Assembly (NCBI RefSeq): GCF_021462225.1
Contig: NC_061805.1
Location: 30,645,958-30,709,957 of the forward strand
Direction of reading: 5' to 3'
DNA length: 64,000 nucleotides
DNA from: Girardinichthys multiradiatus
Lineage: Eukaryota; Chordata; Actinopteri; Cyprinodontiformes; Goodeidae
The position numbers and the translations under genes were made by a program. The notes beneath the pieces were generated by a model that was given only the letters and a program-made list of their open reading frames with translations, was not told the DNA's origin and searched no databases. Shown here in pieces: positions 1-13,600 of this stretch (the stretch's first letter is position 1; each line of letters starts with the position of its first letter).

Positions 1-831
1 ATCCCACAGATTCTCTATGGGGTTCAGGTCAGGAGAGTTGGCAGGCCAATTGAGCACAGTGATACCATGGTCAGTAAACCATTTACCAGTGGTTTTGGCA
101 CTGTGAGCAGGTGCCAGGTCGTGCTGAAAAATGAAATCTTCATCTCCATAAAGCTTTTCAGCAGATGGAAGCATGAAGTGCTCCAAAATCTCCTGATAGC
201 TAGCTGCATTGACCCTGCCCTTGATAAAACACAGTGGACCAACACCAGCAGCTGACACGGCACCCCAGACCATCACTGACTGTGGGTACTTGACACTGGA
301 CTTCTGGCATTTTGGCATTTCCTTCTCCCCAGTCTTCCTCCAGACTCTGGCACCTTGATTTCCGAATGACATGCAGAATTTGCTTTCATCTGAAAAAAGT
401 ACTTTGGACCACTGAGCAACAGTCCAGTGCTGCTTCTCTGTAGCCCAGGTCAGGCGCTTCTGCCGCTGTTTCTGGTTCAAAAGTGGTTTGACCTGGGGAA
501 TGCGGCACCTGTAGCCCTTTTCCTGCACACGCCTGTGCACGGTGGCTCTGGATGTTTCTACTCCAGACTCAGTCCACTGCTTCCGCAGGTCCCCCAAGGT
601 CTGGAATCGGCCCTTCTCCACAATCTTCCTCAGGGTCCGGTCACCTCTTCTCGTTGTGCAGCGTTTTCTGCCACACTTTTTCCTTCCCAGAGACTTCCCA
701 CTGAGGTGCCTTGATACAGCACTCTGGGAACAGCCTATTCGTTCAGAAATTTCTTTCTGTGTCTTACCCTCTTGCTTGAGGGTGTCAATAGTGGCCTTCT
801 GGACAGCAGTCAGGTCGGCAGTCTTACCCAT
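1..831 (-). CDS. Tc1-type transposase, open to window edge (partial)
   Basis: Cut-and-paste transposase. From ATG at 831 (MGKTADLTAVQKATIDTLKQ) the frame stays open for 277 codons to base 1; I checked every codon and found no stop or frameshift. N-terminal helix-turn-helix (KEISERIGCSQSAVSRHL), basic GRKKCGRKR stretch, then the DDE domain: LFSDESKF, FIFQHDLAPAHSA, and SPDLNPIENLW with 34 residues between the last two acidic residues. About 60 C-terminal residues are outside the window. The DNA-binding and catalytic residues are all present, so this copy could be functional. Confidence 0.9.
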   Translation of the reverse strand, partial: MGKTADLTAVQKATIDTLKQEGKTQKEISERIGCSQSAVSRHLSGKSLGRKKCGRKRCTTRRGDRTLRKIVEKGRFQTLGDLRKQWTESGVETSRATVHRRVQEKGYRCRIPQVKPLLNQKQRQKRLTWATEKQHWTVAQWSKVLFSDESKFCMSFGNQGARVWRKTGEKEMPKCQKSSVKYPQSVMVWGAVSAAGVGPLCFIKGRVNAASYQEILEHFMLPSAEKLYGDEDFIFQHDLAPAHSAKTTGKWFTDHGITVLNWPANSPDLNPIENLWD

Positions 832-1159
832 GATTGGGGTTTTGAGTGATGAACCAGGCTGGGAGTTTTAAAGGCCTCAGAAATCTTTTGCAGGTGTTTA
901 GAGTTAACTCGTTGATTCAGATGATTAGGTTCATAGCTCGTTTAGAGACCCTTTTAATGATATGCTAATTTTGTGAGATAGGAATTTTGGGTTTTCATGA
1001 GCTGTATGCCAAAATCATCCGTATTAAGACAATAAAAGACCTGAAATATTTCAGTTAGTGTGCAATGAATCTAAAATATATGAATGTTAAATTTTCATCA
1101 TGACATTATGGAAAATAATGAACTTTATCACAATATGCTAATATTTTGAGAAGGACCTG
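1..1159 (-). mobile_element. Tc1-like DD34E element, copy 1 (truncated by window edge)
   Basis: Nearly identical, in reverse, to the full element at 50026-51622. It ends with the same tip (gaaggacctg) next to TA at 1160-1161 and has the same long terminal inverted repeat, roughly 959-1159. It lies in the intron after the last visible pcsk5 exon, in the same orientation as the gene. Confidence 0.93.
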
Positions 1160-1595
1160 TACATTCAAATTTGTGGTTGAATCATGACAATATGTGAAAA
1201 AGTTCAAGGTGTATTAATACTTTTCTAAAATACTATAGTACCATTAGATGATATACTAAAATATTTATTTTAAACTTCTTTTTTAGCATTTATTTCAAGC
1301 AGCTTGAAAGATGCACTATATCCAATTTTATTTAGCTAAATTATTCAAAATACCAAATTTAACACAGTTTGGCACATACATATTTTCAGACCAACAAGGT
1401 GATTTATGCAATAGATAGTTAACAGCAGGATGAAATGGACAACCAATTCAGGGAAAAAGCAGCCAAAGTCCAAAGAAAACCTTCAGAAAGTATGAAGAAC
1501 TATTGACCAATGTCCTTTTAAAAAATGCTAAAAGGTTTGAGTTCTTGAAAGTTAAATCTGAAGAAGTTAGGAGTAGGTTGTGTTCTTTCTGTTAC
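1160..1595. other. pcsk5 intron, no feature recognised
   Basis: AT-rich sequence between the Tc1 copy and the last exon. No coding, repeat or regulatory signal that I can support. Confidence 0.5.
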
Positions 1596-1696
1596 CTTAG
1601 AGGCCGGGTAGTGGCCTATAAAACAGGGGTTGTCACAGAAGCCGCCCTCAAAGGTGAAGCCATCATAACAGGATTGACAGTTCAAAGCGCCCTCAT
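1596..1696 (-). CDS. pcsk5: pcsk5 exon, furin-like repeat 21; last exon in window
   Basis: 101 bp, acceptor ctccag, donor gtaaca. It encodes DEGALNCQSCYDGFTFEGG then FCDNPCFIGHYPASK and ends in phase 0. GALNCxSC and the CxxxCxxGxY spacing fit the penultimate repeat of PC5B. The exons for the last repeat, transmembrane helix and cytoplasmic tail must lie before base 1. Confidence 0.93.
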
Positions 1697-4600
1697 CTGG
1701 AGGAGCAGGGATATAACATGAAGCACAATATCTTTGTGACATCAACTATCATTTTAAAAAGGCCAAGAGAGGTAAATCTTATCAAAATCTTACAACTGTC
1801 TCAGCATCCTTTCTTAGTTTAAACAGAGACCAAATCTTCTTATTTACATTGACAGAGATAATACTGGTGTGTCTACTCAGTGCATCTCACACACTCTTCA
1901 GCAAACACAGAGAAACAGAGGGATAAAAACCACACATAATGAGTGAGCCATGACAGCTTCTCTTTACCACTGCAGGTCTTGCAGGTAGGGTGACACTTGT
2001 GACAGTCTGAGGACCAGATATCTTTGTAGTATCCTGGAGGGCAGCTTTTCAGGCATTGTCCCCACTGCGTCATGTACACGTAGTCCTCCCTGCAGCTCAG
2101 GCAGTTTTTGCTGCCACTGCCTACACACTGGCTGCAGGAGGGGTCACATCGCTCACAAAGCATGGTGGTCTTGTTGCCAAAGTGGCTGAAATTGAAGGAG
2201 AACATGTGTTTAGAGCACATTACAATGGTAAGGAAAGGTTTTTTTTAATATTTCCTAACCTCTCTGAGCAGGTTTGGACACAGCTGCCAGCCTGTTTGAA
2301 AAGTCCTGGTTTGCAGGTGCTGCACTGTTGACTGTGATGGCCATCGCAGGACTCACAGCTGAAGTGGCAGCGCTGACACACACGCTCATCTTTGTCCTCA
2401 ACGTAGTAACCCACTGGACACTTCTTCACACAGCTGGTGTCTAAAGGGCACATCCACAGAGACGTTTAAAGTAGTTTTCCTCCACTGGAGGCATCCAGAC
2501 TGACACCTTTTATGACTCACTCAGTAGGAAGCGTGGCTCGTTGCAGCTGAGGCAGTGGTCTTCGCCTGGACCGTTGCATCGGTGGCACCATGTGTGGCAT
2601 TGTTGGCAGTTACCATTCGGATCCATGTATGAGTCCATGTAGCAGTCACTGTACCACACACAGTGTCCACTGTCATCCACGCGTCTGTTGGTGTCACAGC
2701 TGAGGCAGTTGTTGGGTTCGTGGCCTGAGCAGGTCAGACATGACTTGTCACAATCTGCAGGAGGAAGAAGTCATTAGAACCATCCAGAAGGAGCAGGCTG
2801 ACTCTTAAAGTGCTGCATCCAAACATTTTAATAGAAACTAAGTGGAGGGAACAAAATCTGGTAGAAGAAGGTGAATAAAACTATTATTTTAGGTATTGAT
2901 AACATTTTTTCTTTTATCATGTGATAAGTCTCCACCTTCCCTACCTCTGCATTCATTTGTATTCTTATCATAGTAGGTGCTGTTTGGACACCTGGCCAGA
3001 CACTCTCCGTTGTATCGGACAGCTTTAGGGTTGCGGCACACATCACAGTCGTCCTCGCTCGGTCCATCACAGGAGGCACAGTCCGCATGACACTGCATGC
3101 ACTCCTGCTGCTGCTCACTGGCAAAGTAACCTTTGGGACAGTCGTCCACACACGCAGCCTCGTGGAGGAAGTAATAATCTGCACATTCTGAAACAGAATA
3201 GATACATTATGCAAGATAATAAACACAAGCTTGTGTAATGTAATATAGATCAGCAATGACCAGTTAGCTGTTAAATTCATTTATTTATTTCTCCAGCTCA
3301 CTCAGTTCAATGAAAGTACAATAAAAGTAAATAAGGATTTTCCAAAAACAAACAATAAACAAATTTGTCTGATTTTTTTACCCCTCACTCTGTTTTCTTT
3401 TCAGTCAGTCCGATCACGTTGCATTATAACCTTTTTTCTATGTAATGTCTTAGAAAACACAGTAATATCATTGGGGATTAAGCCAATCAAATCAGACCAA
3501 CTTTTAATAAAGGTCTATTATTACAAAGTCAACGTAACTATTATTTTGCATTTGATCAAGTTCTGACCAGATTTCCCCAAATCACTGTGATCTTTGATGG
3601 GTAAGTGAAAATGTATTAATAAATTAAATGATAAAGAAATAAAAAATTATTATTAAAATAAAAAAATCTAATTTCTAAAGCAAATATTTGTTTTTAAGGA
3701 ATAAATATTAACTTGATTGTTATATAGTAACATCATCAATGCTTGTGAGATTTACCTAAATCAGTTTTTATTATTTCAATTTGAATTATTTAGGCACTTT
3801 ACTTCAAATTAATTAATTTATAGAAATAGAAAATCAATCCAATATAGACAGATTAAAAAATAATTCAATACATTCCAGTTTGATCCAAATATAAAACAAT
3901 GGAGTCAAGTTCAGGTTTTTATGCCAATTGGTACAAAGTTTTCTATCAAAGGAAACTCGACAGTTTTTATTGAGTCTCTGACTATATTTTGTAATTTAAA
4001 GAATTTTAAAAAGGTTACTTGAAATTGCAAATAAACACGATTTGCTTTTGTTGACATATATGAACTTGTTCTGACCCGTTTGGCACACACATATAAAATA
4101 AGAGAAATAAACAATTATCATTTAATTTAAATAAATGTAATTTAAAAAAAATACATTTACTTATTTTACTAGTGACTATTAGTGTCTCGGTGTGACATTT
4201 TGGACTTTGTTTTATTGTCTCTTGTGATTGTTTATTTTGTCTAGATGTTTCTATTTGGGTTTTTGTAGTCATGTTTGTTTAGTTCCTCTGCTCCCTCTAC
4301 CGCCTCCTAGTGTTTTCCCTCTTAGGTTTCTTTATGATTTTCGTACGGCCTGGCATGGTTCATTATTAGTATTATTGTTATGGTAATAATTATAGTTCAT
4401 TGTCTTCCTTGTATTCTCTAGTTTAATCTCTCTTTTAGTATCAGTGTGTTTATTATGTTTTGGTAAATTGTTCCTTTGCACTCTTCTTGTTTACTAGTTT
4501 CCTTTCTAGTCTATTCAAGTCAGTATGGTTAGGTTTGTTCACTTTTGTGTTCAGGTTTTCTTTATGGGTTCTTTGTTCTTAGGTTGTTATTGTAGTTCCT

Positions 4601-7600
4601 ATGTTCCCTCTAGTTTCCTTATGCTTCATGTGGTTATTTATCTTGCTTATAGTTTTGCTTAGTCTGTGTTTTCTGGTTATTCTTTATTAGTCCTTTTCCC
4701 ATGCTTAGTCTTTGTATTCTTTGTCACCTGTTCCTTGTTCCTTTGATTACCTGCCCTTTGTTCTCCCACAGTATATTAGTTGGTTTGGTGTCATTGTTTG
4801 TTGCTGGTTCCTTCGCTCACACTCGCTACCTCCGTTCACTACCCACGTTTATGTGCTGTATTCACCATGTTCCTGCAGATCCAACTTTGTAAGTTGTGGA
4901 TTTAGTTTTTGTTTATACCTGCAGTGTTTTGCTACTTTTTGGAAGAACCTTTTGAATGAAGACAAAGCCTTCCTTTAATCATGCGGCTGCCCAGCTCTTG
5001 TCTGCACTTTGGTCCGACCCAAACTCAGAACGGGACAATTAATCTCTTAAGTCAAATTATCAGCATTTATAATTTTCCTTTTTGTTATATTAAAATAGTT
5101 CATCTTTTTCTTTTTACTGCAAGCATGTGGTCTAAAAAGGATCAATTAAAAACATATGTTTACTTTCATGTTGTAACTTTAAATGTCTGCACAACTTGGA
5201 CACTGAATAGATGCTTCGGTAGCATTTGTCCCACTGTTTGAACTTAGTGTTTTCATTTAGCTGTCTTGTGTTTTCTTCTTCCTGTTAAATTTAGATGTTA
5301 TTTTTCAGTCTAGAAAGCAGACAGAGAAGTTTCCACATTTCCTAAATTTCTCCACTTTTACATCCTTCTTATTTGCTTCCTCTTTTCAACTATTTGAGCT
5401 CTAAAGTAAATCCCTTTCCTTTTCTCCACATCCGCCATCCCCACTTACTCTTGCAGAGACCATCCTGATTGCACTCGCTACAGTGATTTGGGCAGTGGTG
5501 GCACTCTGTGTTGTTGTCATAGTAACCCTTTGGACAGAAAGACATGCAGGAGTTGTCCAGCAGCAGAAAGGGTCTCTCACAGCTCAAACAGTTGGAAGGA
5601 CGTTCTTTGCAGGATTCACAGTTTAGGGAACATGGGTGGCATTCATCACCTTGTGGAAACCCTCTGAGAAAGATGCAGAAAGATGCCCAAATGACTGAGT
5701 GACTGACAGCGGTTGCATGGTGTGTGTTTTATGCAAATCATAAAAAGGAGACAAATGGAAATGCACCTCTGACATTCCACCACACAGGCTCCATTTTGCA
5801 GATGAAGTCCTGTACGACACCGATGACAGGCTTGGTCTTCCTGGCACGTTACACACCCACTAAGGCAGGGATCACACAGTCCAGATGTCTTGTTGCCAAA
5901 TGTACCAGATGGGCAATGAGACACACAAGTCTGATACGGAGTCAAAAAATGGCCTAAAGAAAGAAAAAAACACAACGTCAATCTGAGCCAGGGACTCATG
6001 TAACCTAATTGCCCCATCTGGACTGATCCTATTAGTATGATTGATCTGATGACAGTTGTTAAGCCTGTTACTTCCAACTATGTTCAGAAGAACATGAAGA
6101 AGCCTTTTGGATGAGAGAAGAAAAGAAGGCCAGTTCCCTTCTACTAAGGCATTTAGCTTTATGAGATCCTGTATGACTGAATATCTACATAAGAAAATTC
6201 ATACAGCAAAGCATATAAGACAACCCATGTTCAGACAATTGATGAAAATACAGCACCGGTCAGAGGTTTACTAACAATTATCTGTATAAATATATATATA
6301 ATATCCTAACCAGTTTTCTTTCATTGGGTGAAACAGTTTGGATGACTGAAAAATTTGATACAGCTGCTGCTGGGCTGGACCAGAACCCCAAACAGTAAAA
6401 AAAAAAAATTCACCCTTTCTGAAGTGGTTTAATATCAAAACAGAAATATAACTGAAGGTTATAGATGGCTACAAAAAATGTGTGAGATGCAGAGTTGGTT
6501 TACCATGGTTGCAAGTGCTGCAGTTTTCCTTTCTTGCAGCAAAGCAGGTCTTACAGGAGGAGTGGCACGGTTCACATTTATCCTGACCTGATGCAAAAAG
6601 AAAACAATGCAGAGCAATAATTTCCAATGTTATTTTTGTTCATAACTAAAGGAAAAAAGCTAAGCAAAGACAGTTTCATTTTTCAAAATGAATGGATAAT
6701 GTATATTTCTTAGAACAATGAAGAAATCTTAACACTCTGACGCACTGTTTCTGAACTGTGTCTCAGGACATGCAGCAAGCTCCAGTTTCTCATTGAGACA
6801 CTCCCCATCTTTTAGTATGAAGCCGTCTTCACAGGAGTCACAGTCATCAAATCTGGGCCCTCCACAGGAGCGACAGTCTCTGTGACAAGGCTCACATTCC
6901 TTACTCTCCTTATCCACAAAGTATCCTTCCTGGCAATGGGCCACACACTCTCCACCTGGACACAAAAATGAGCAGAAATTTATGCATACCATGTAAAATA
7001 AATGTTTTTGCACTAAATCCAACATTTTGGGGATTTCCCCTGAAATGCATTCAATACCTGGTGACTAAAACATTTGAGATACATAAAAATACTCAGATCA
7101 ATAGTAACACTTAACAGTCGAAAGATATAGATGGTTCAGATGTTACCCGAGGCATAGTATCCATCATCACACCAGTAGCACTGGGACTGGTCACAGATTG
7201 CACAGTGTATGTCTTCACATGGAGAACATGTCATGGTCTCCTTCACATCGTAGGTCCGATCTGGGCAGGACCGATGGCAGTCAACACCAAACCTGCAGCA
7301 CAAGAATACCTGCATCAGTATGAGAGCCTCGAGCTGGAGGATGGTGTTGAAACATCAATCTGAGGACACTCACTGATAGTATCCATCTTTACATTCCAGG
7401 CAAGCAGTCTTCTGTTTCTTATCTTCTGAATCATCTGGAAATTAAAAGAAGTTGTAACAAGAAATCTGTAGCTGGCCTCTCCTTATCCCCTCTGCTTGTG
7501 GGTTTATGTGACTTTGACCAACAGCGGCATTAAATTGAACAATCTTCATTTTTAAATCTCGTCTTGTTTCATTCAATGTGTGCATGGAGTTTAGACAACA

Positions 7601-10600
7601 AGATGACAGTGAAAAACAGCAGCGGTAAGGCTTTAAAATGTATTTAACTTTGTAAAATTTGTAATTATCACCAGACATACGAATCACGAAATGCAGAGTG
7701 TACACAGAGCAGCCCAGTAGTTGTGGCTCAAGTTCTCACAAGATTGCTTTTAGAACAATAATCAGTTTAACTATCGAACTAATGCTAAAACTGTCTTCCA
7801 GGAGATACTTCCCCACTTTGTCTTTCAATAATCATGGTAAGGAGGGCTCTCTAACACTTTGGTCCAAACAAGAAAATGGCCTGATTTTAAATTTTATAAC
7901 TTTGAATGTCATAATCTGACCGTTTTTGCTCTTTAGTTGCATGAATTTGCATCCTAGAAAATCCCTACAAGCAGCATAGAAATGATTTCTGTCCAAGGTC
8001 TCCAAAAGACTGTCTTTGTTTTACCAGCTTTTACTTCCTGGTAAGGAGCTATTAAATTATTTTGAGTCACACCACTGAGGGGAAAAACACACTTAAAAGT
8101 TTCTACATCTACAGGCAGTCAAGAAAGTAGTACAAGAAAACTAAAAATAGCAATTTTTAGTAAAAACTTTTTACCATGAGAGTTAATAAATAACCACCTG
8201 CTCTTTAATTCAGTTATTCCTTATGTCTTTTAGTAATTTCTGACATATTTTAGAATGACTCCATAGTTAATTAATGAACATTAAATATAATTAAAAATTA
8301 TAAATAATTAAATGTTTGTAAATAAGAATAATCATATTGTAATTAATTATAAACAATTGTTATTTTTTTAAGGGCTGCACGGTGGCACAGATGCATGTTC
8401 ATGTTTGCATGTTCTCCCCGTGCATGCGTGGGTTCTCCCTGTGTACTCCAGCTTCCTCCCACACTCCAAAAACATGACTGTGTGGTTAATTGGTCTGTCT
8501 AAATTGCTCTTGAGTGTGTGCATGGTTGTTTGTCCAGTGTCTCTGTGTTGCCCTGCAATAAACTGGCGACCTGTATAGGGTGCGTCCCGCCTCTCGCCTG
8601 GAGACAGGGAGCGTACACTGTACGCTGATCAACACAATACCTTTACTCTGGGGTTAGTAATTTCTTCTGCCCTTGCATCTTTAAATAACAATAAAACATC
8701 TTATTATGGCATTTACTAACTCATTAGAGGATTTTTGGCTTAAGATTAATTTTATTCGGACCAAAAAGGCTCTTTGTACAGGTTGAAGAGAACTGAAGTA
8801 GTTTCCTTTAACACCAGCAGGTGGCACTGTACTCTCACACATTTGGAATGTCGAGGTTCCTCTAGAGGACCTGGACATGCTTTCATCAGTCATCACCTGA
8901 GTGTGATTAAAGGGGAACTAAGAAACAGATTTAAAACAAAAACACTGAAATATAATCATCAGGGTCTTTGCTACATTTTTACTTTATATTTATATCACGT
9001 TTGATTTAATTAAATTTAACCTCAAAGATAACCTCAAAGGTTTTGTTTTGAGCGCATGTGTTTTTCCGTCCTTGTATTGCAGGAGCAGTTCTAATGTACA
9101 GCAGCCCTCCCATTTATTGGCAACCCTGATAAAAATGTGTGTTTGTAAAAACTTTTCATTTTGGCTCTAACTGATGCCAGGAGCTTTAAACAAGTTGCCA
9201 CTTCTTGCAGTTATTTTTGTGACTTGTGTATACTGAACCCCCAGTCAGCCGTTGCAAAAAAGCAAGTAGTTCCTTTCTGCTATTGCCACATGCATGATCG
9301 GGATGAGGGACTGCTGTGGAGTTACCACCTTGATGCAATCTACTGGCTTTCCTCAAATAGAAAACCTTTATACTAAATTTCACAGTGAACTGAACTTAAA
9401 TGCAATATATAATAACTAGATTTACATTGGATCTGCATCTGTCTATATGTTTGGATTCATCTGATTATAAATCTCGTTGGATTTGCTGGTCTTGTAGCAT
9501 GCGATGACCTTTGTTGTAATTTGGTGCTATAATAAAAATAAACTGAATTGATTTGAGTTGAACTTCTAACTCACTTGAATCACTCACTTGTGTTTATCCC
9601 ATTTTGAAAAGTGACTAAGAAAAACAGGCCTCTGTGTAACATCATATTTATATCCCAGAAAAATGGGAAGCCAAGGATAACTAAAAATGCATAGACAGTA
9701 ATCAACTTCAAAAGTCAACTATACATTACAGTACAATACAGTATTGTAAAACTCATTGGGTTCCATTAATTTTATTAGAATTGTTACGGTACCAGTGTTA
9801 ATAAATAAAGATAAGGATGAATTTTCCCCCACCAAAAATATGTTGTTAAATTAAAGGTTGGATTTAAGTGTGAGATTATGCAACTACATTAAAGGTTATA
9901 TTTATTTTAAGGTTTTCCCACACATCTTTACCAGAGTAATATAAACAAACTGCAGCATTATAGTGAATCCTCACAAGTATTTCAAGCGAGTTTGTGAGAG
10001 GTTGATTTTATCCACAAACACCATAAAGTGAGGTCATTTTCCCCTGAAACTAATTAATCTGAGCTGTCCATCAAAACCATTCAACTAACAACTCTGGAGG
10101 ACCCTCACTGTAACTTCCGGATCCAACAATGTCACAACATCTTCAAGGACAGAGAGAGTGAGCAGTGTGGGTAAAAGAAGAGAAACAAAGGATCAGACAG
10201 GGAGGGAGAGAAGGTAAAGCATGGCTTAAAAAGAAACTCCAGAAGATCTTCCCTTGGGGCATTAATCCTCTCAAGAAAAACCCTCCACCGACCCCCACAT
10301 CCCATTCCTCTTTCTGCCTCCTTCCAGCACCCTCAACTTAACACTGCACCGGTTTGCACTTCAATGCCGTCAACAAGCCACAACCTGTGAAAGCAATTAC
10401 TCATACAGGGATAGAAAGACTGGTAGAAAGGAGAGGTGGGAGGGACCAAGGTATAGGAGAAATACTCGGGTGAGGAGCCGGAAATCGTGCCTGCAGGCTG
10501 TGTCTGTGAGAGAGAGAAAATAGCGCCCGCATAAATATTAACGGTGCAAAGCAGGAGGAGGGGAGCATTTCAGCTGCCGTACACATCCTGAGGTATTGAC

Positions 10601-13600
10601 TTGAGGAATGTGCAAGCACTGACACTTTTCTTTTTTTTCTAAGTGCAATGAGAAGCTGAACATCATGTCAGCTATTAAAAGACATGTATGATGTGAGGGC
10701 ACATGATCACACGTTAAGGTGATTCGGTTCAATTAAAAATAAAACGGAAGCATGGTCAAGCGGGATGACTGATGAACGCATTGCCTAAATGTATCACTCC
10801 AGCTCTTTAAACTGACATTCAGAGCTGTGACTGTCAGGAAATATGACTAATAAATACAAAATGAGGTTAAAATGACTCAAAGTGAGCAGCAAACCCGCTG
10901 TGCACTTATGATAGTATCTTCTTAAAAACCTCTAAACAAAAATATCCTTACTCTATTCTACTTCTTTGAGGAGCCACATAAATAATAGGCAATATGTGGC
11001 TTTCGGGAGAAGTAATAATTATGGGAAACTGATTTGGAGAATACAGATTATAAAGAGTCTTAGCAGACTGTCTCAGTAAAAGTGCTGGGTTTCCACATGT
11101 TGCCTCCACTTCTACTTGGCATTCAGTCTGCAAGCCCATGCAGCTCTGCTGCTGGGCGTCTTCCAGGAGATACTTCCCCACTTTGTCTTTCAATAATTGT
11201 GGTAAGGAGGGCTCTCTAACACTACGGTCCAAACAAGAAAATGACCTGATTTTAAATTTTATAACTTTGAAGGTCATCATCTGACCGTTTTTCCTCTTTA
11301 GTTGCATGAATTTGCGTCCTAAAAAATCCCTACAAGCAGAATAGAAAGGATTTTTGTTCAAGATCTCCAAAAGCCTCCTCTATGAGATGCAAGATCTCCT
11401 CACAGTGGGAGGTCAAAGTTTCAGATTTGTGTGGAGGACAAAAACCAAGATAAGGTATTTTACAGTTTATAAAAGACAGAAAAGTGACCCCAGATTTGCC
11501 TTTCCCAGAAGTACACTCAGCACATGAAAACAACGTATTTCTAGAACATTTCCAAACCTCTTGCATTTAGTTTGCAAAATGCAATAAGCCTGTTTGGAGG
11601 ATTAAAGGGTCCAAAACTGATGATGGGTGCAAAAAAAGTCTTGTATAACAAATTGACCCACGCCAGGTGTTACTTTAAGATTAACCCTTACAGACCTAAT
11701 CTGAAATTTACACCACAGATGAAATTATTCTAGAAGATCTTTGTCAAAGCAGCTTGTTCAGTTATTTGATCATTCACAGTGCCTTGCAAAGGCATTCAAA
11801 TGCCTTGACTCTTTTCATATTTATAAAAACAACAAAATTCATTGTATTTTATCTGGCTTTTATGTGATGGACAAACACAACAACGTGCATAACTGTGAAG
11901 TGGAAGGAAAATTATAACTTAAAAAAATATATATGGCAAGCGTTCATTAACAGCACCGTTTACCTTGATACCCTGAAATAAATTTCTATGCAACCAGTTG
12001 CCCTTATAAGTCACATAATTAGCAAATAGACTCCATCCGTGAGACGTTCATCCTCTGTATTAATCCAGATGTTCTGTGAAGGCCTCAAAGGTTTGTTAGT
12101 GAACATTAGTGAACAAACAGCATCATGAAGACCGAGGAACACAGCTGACATGTCATGGAAAACGCTGTGGAGATGTCTAGAGAATGTTTGGATTATAAAG
12201 TGTTATCCCAAAGCTCTTGACATCTCACAGAGAACTGTTCATTTCACCATCCTGTGAAGAGGATGGCAGAAATGTAAACCTACCAGGGCATGGTTGTCCA
12301 CCTAAATGGACAGGCCTGGCAAGGAGAGCATCACTGAGAAAGGGGACAACAACCCAAAACATGTAGTCAGAGATACAATGGAATGGTTTAGATCACCTGA
12401 GAAATGGCCCAGTCAAAGTCCAGGTCACCCATGGAAGAACAACTGTTAGAGGTTGCAGAAGGGTTGAAGCTGGGCTTGTTGCTCACTTCAAGCTCTTCAC
12501 CTAATCGGACTCAGTTCAAACTATTTTGCAAAGAAGACTGAGCAAATTATCTCTGGATGTTCAAAGCTGGTGGAGACACAACAATGGTCTTACAACTGAA
12601 ATTACAGCTATAAAGTTTCTGCAGTATTGACTCGGGATGACTAAGTCAAAACTGCAGAACCTTTCAGGTTTTTATTTAAGAAACAATCATTTTCCTTCCA
12701 CTTCGCAGTTATGTGTTGGTCTAATACATTAATCCACGATGAAATACACTCAGAACTAAGGTTAAAAATGTCTTTAAATCTGTCCACAGACAGGCTACAA
12801 ACGCTCAACATTAACGAGCATTCAAATAATATTTGTGTCGCAGTTATGCTAAGTTGTGTCCTAACTCAGCAGAAGAGTCGGTCATTTCTAATCCCTCCCC
12901 TGCTGACTGACATCTTTAGTGTGCGGAGATGATGGGTGGCAGCCCGGCCGAACTGGGACTCAGACTGAATCATCATATTCCAGACAAACACATAATGACA
13001 TAATAACAGCCCTCAGATGAGTTCACTTCACAATAACAACTTTCAGTGGTATGTGATAATCACCTCTGAGAGGAGGAGGAAGGTTTGTCTTTCTGTGGCA
13101 TTGCAGACTGTAAATAACATGGAGTTAGATTTAAAGAGCAAAGCTATCCTTCTCCAAAGCATGTGAATGAAACCACAACCAACCTTGTCACCCTTACCAC
13201 AAGCTTCCACAACATCCATTCAATTCCTAAACTTACTTTGAGAAAAAGTTCAATTTCAGAGTAAGACATACTTAAGCAGATTCTGGGGAACAGAACGCAG
13301 TCACAGCACCATATATAAATAAACCATAGAGTGTTGCAAAGCAAGTTTAGCACATCAAAATCTTTAGAGATCCAGATGGGAAAAGTCGACAGGAGAACTA
13401 CTACTGTGCACTTCACAAGTGTGGTCCTCGTGGAAGAACAACAGGATGAAAGCCACTGTTGGAAGAAAGCCATAAGAAGTCATGTTTTAAGTCTGCTACA
13501 TACCAGGGGGCAGAGCAAGAACGTGCGTTGGTCAGATGAACCCAAACTAAATTTTGGTAGTTAAAAACTAATCCTGCAGATCAATCAGAACAAACCCTTC

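Noticed and set aside
1..831. Plus-strand ORFs at 67-255, 427-714 and 542-871
   Set aside because: Antisense shadows of the Tc1 transposase; the same shadows occur in copy 2.
2828..3280. 150-codon minus-strand ORF
   Set aside because: Shadow of the furin-repeat exon 2945-3187. The genuine frame shows the Cys spacing and fits the splice phase.
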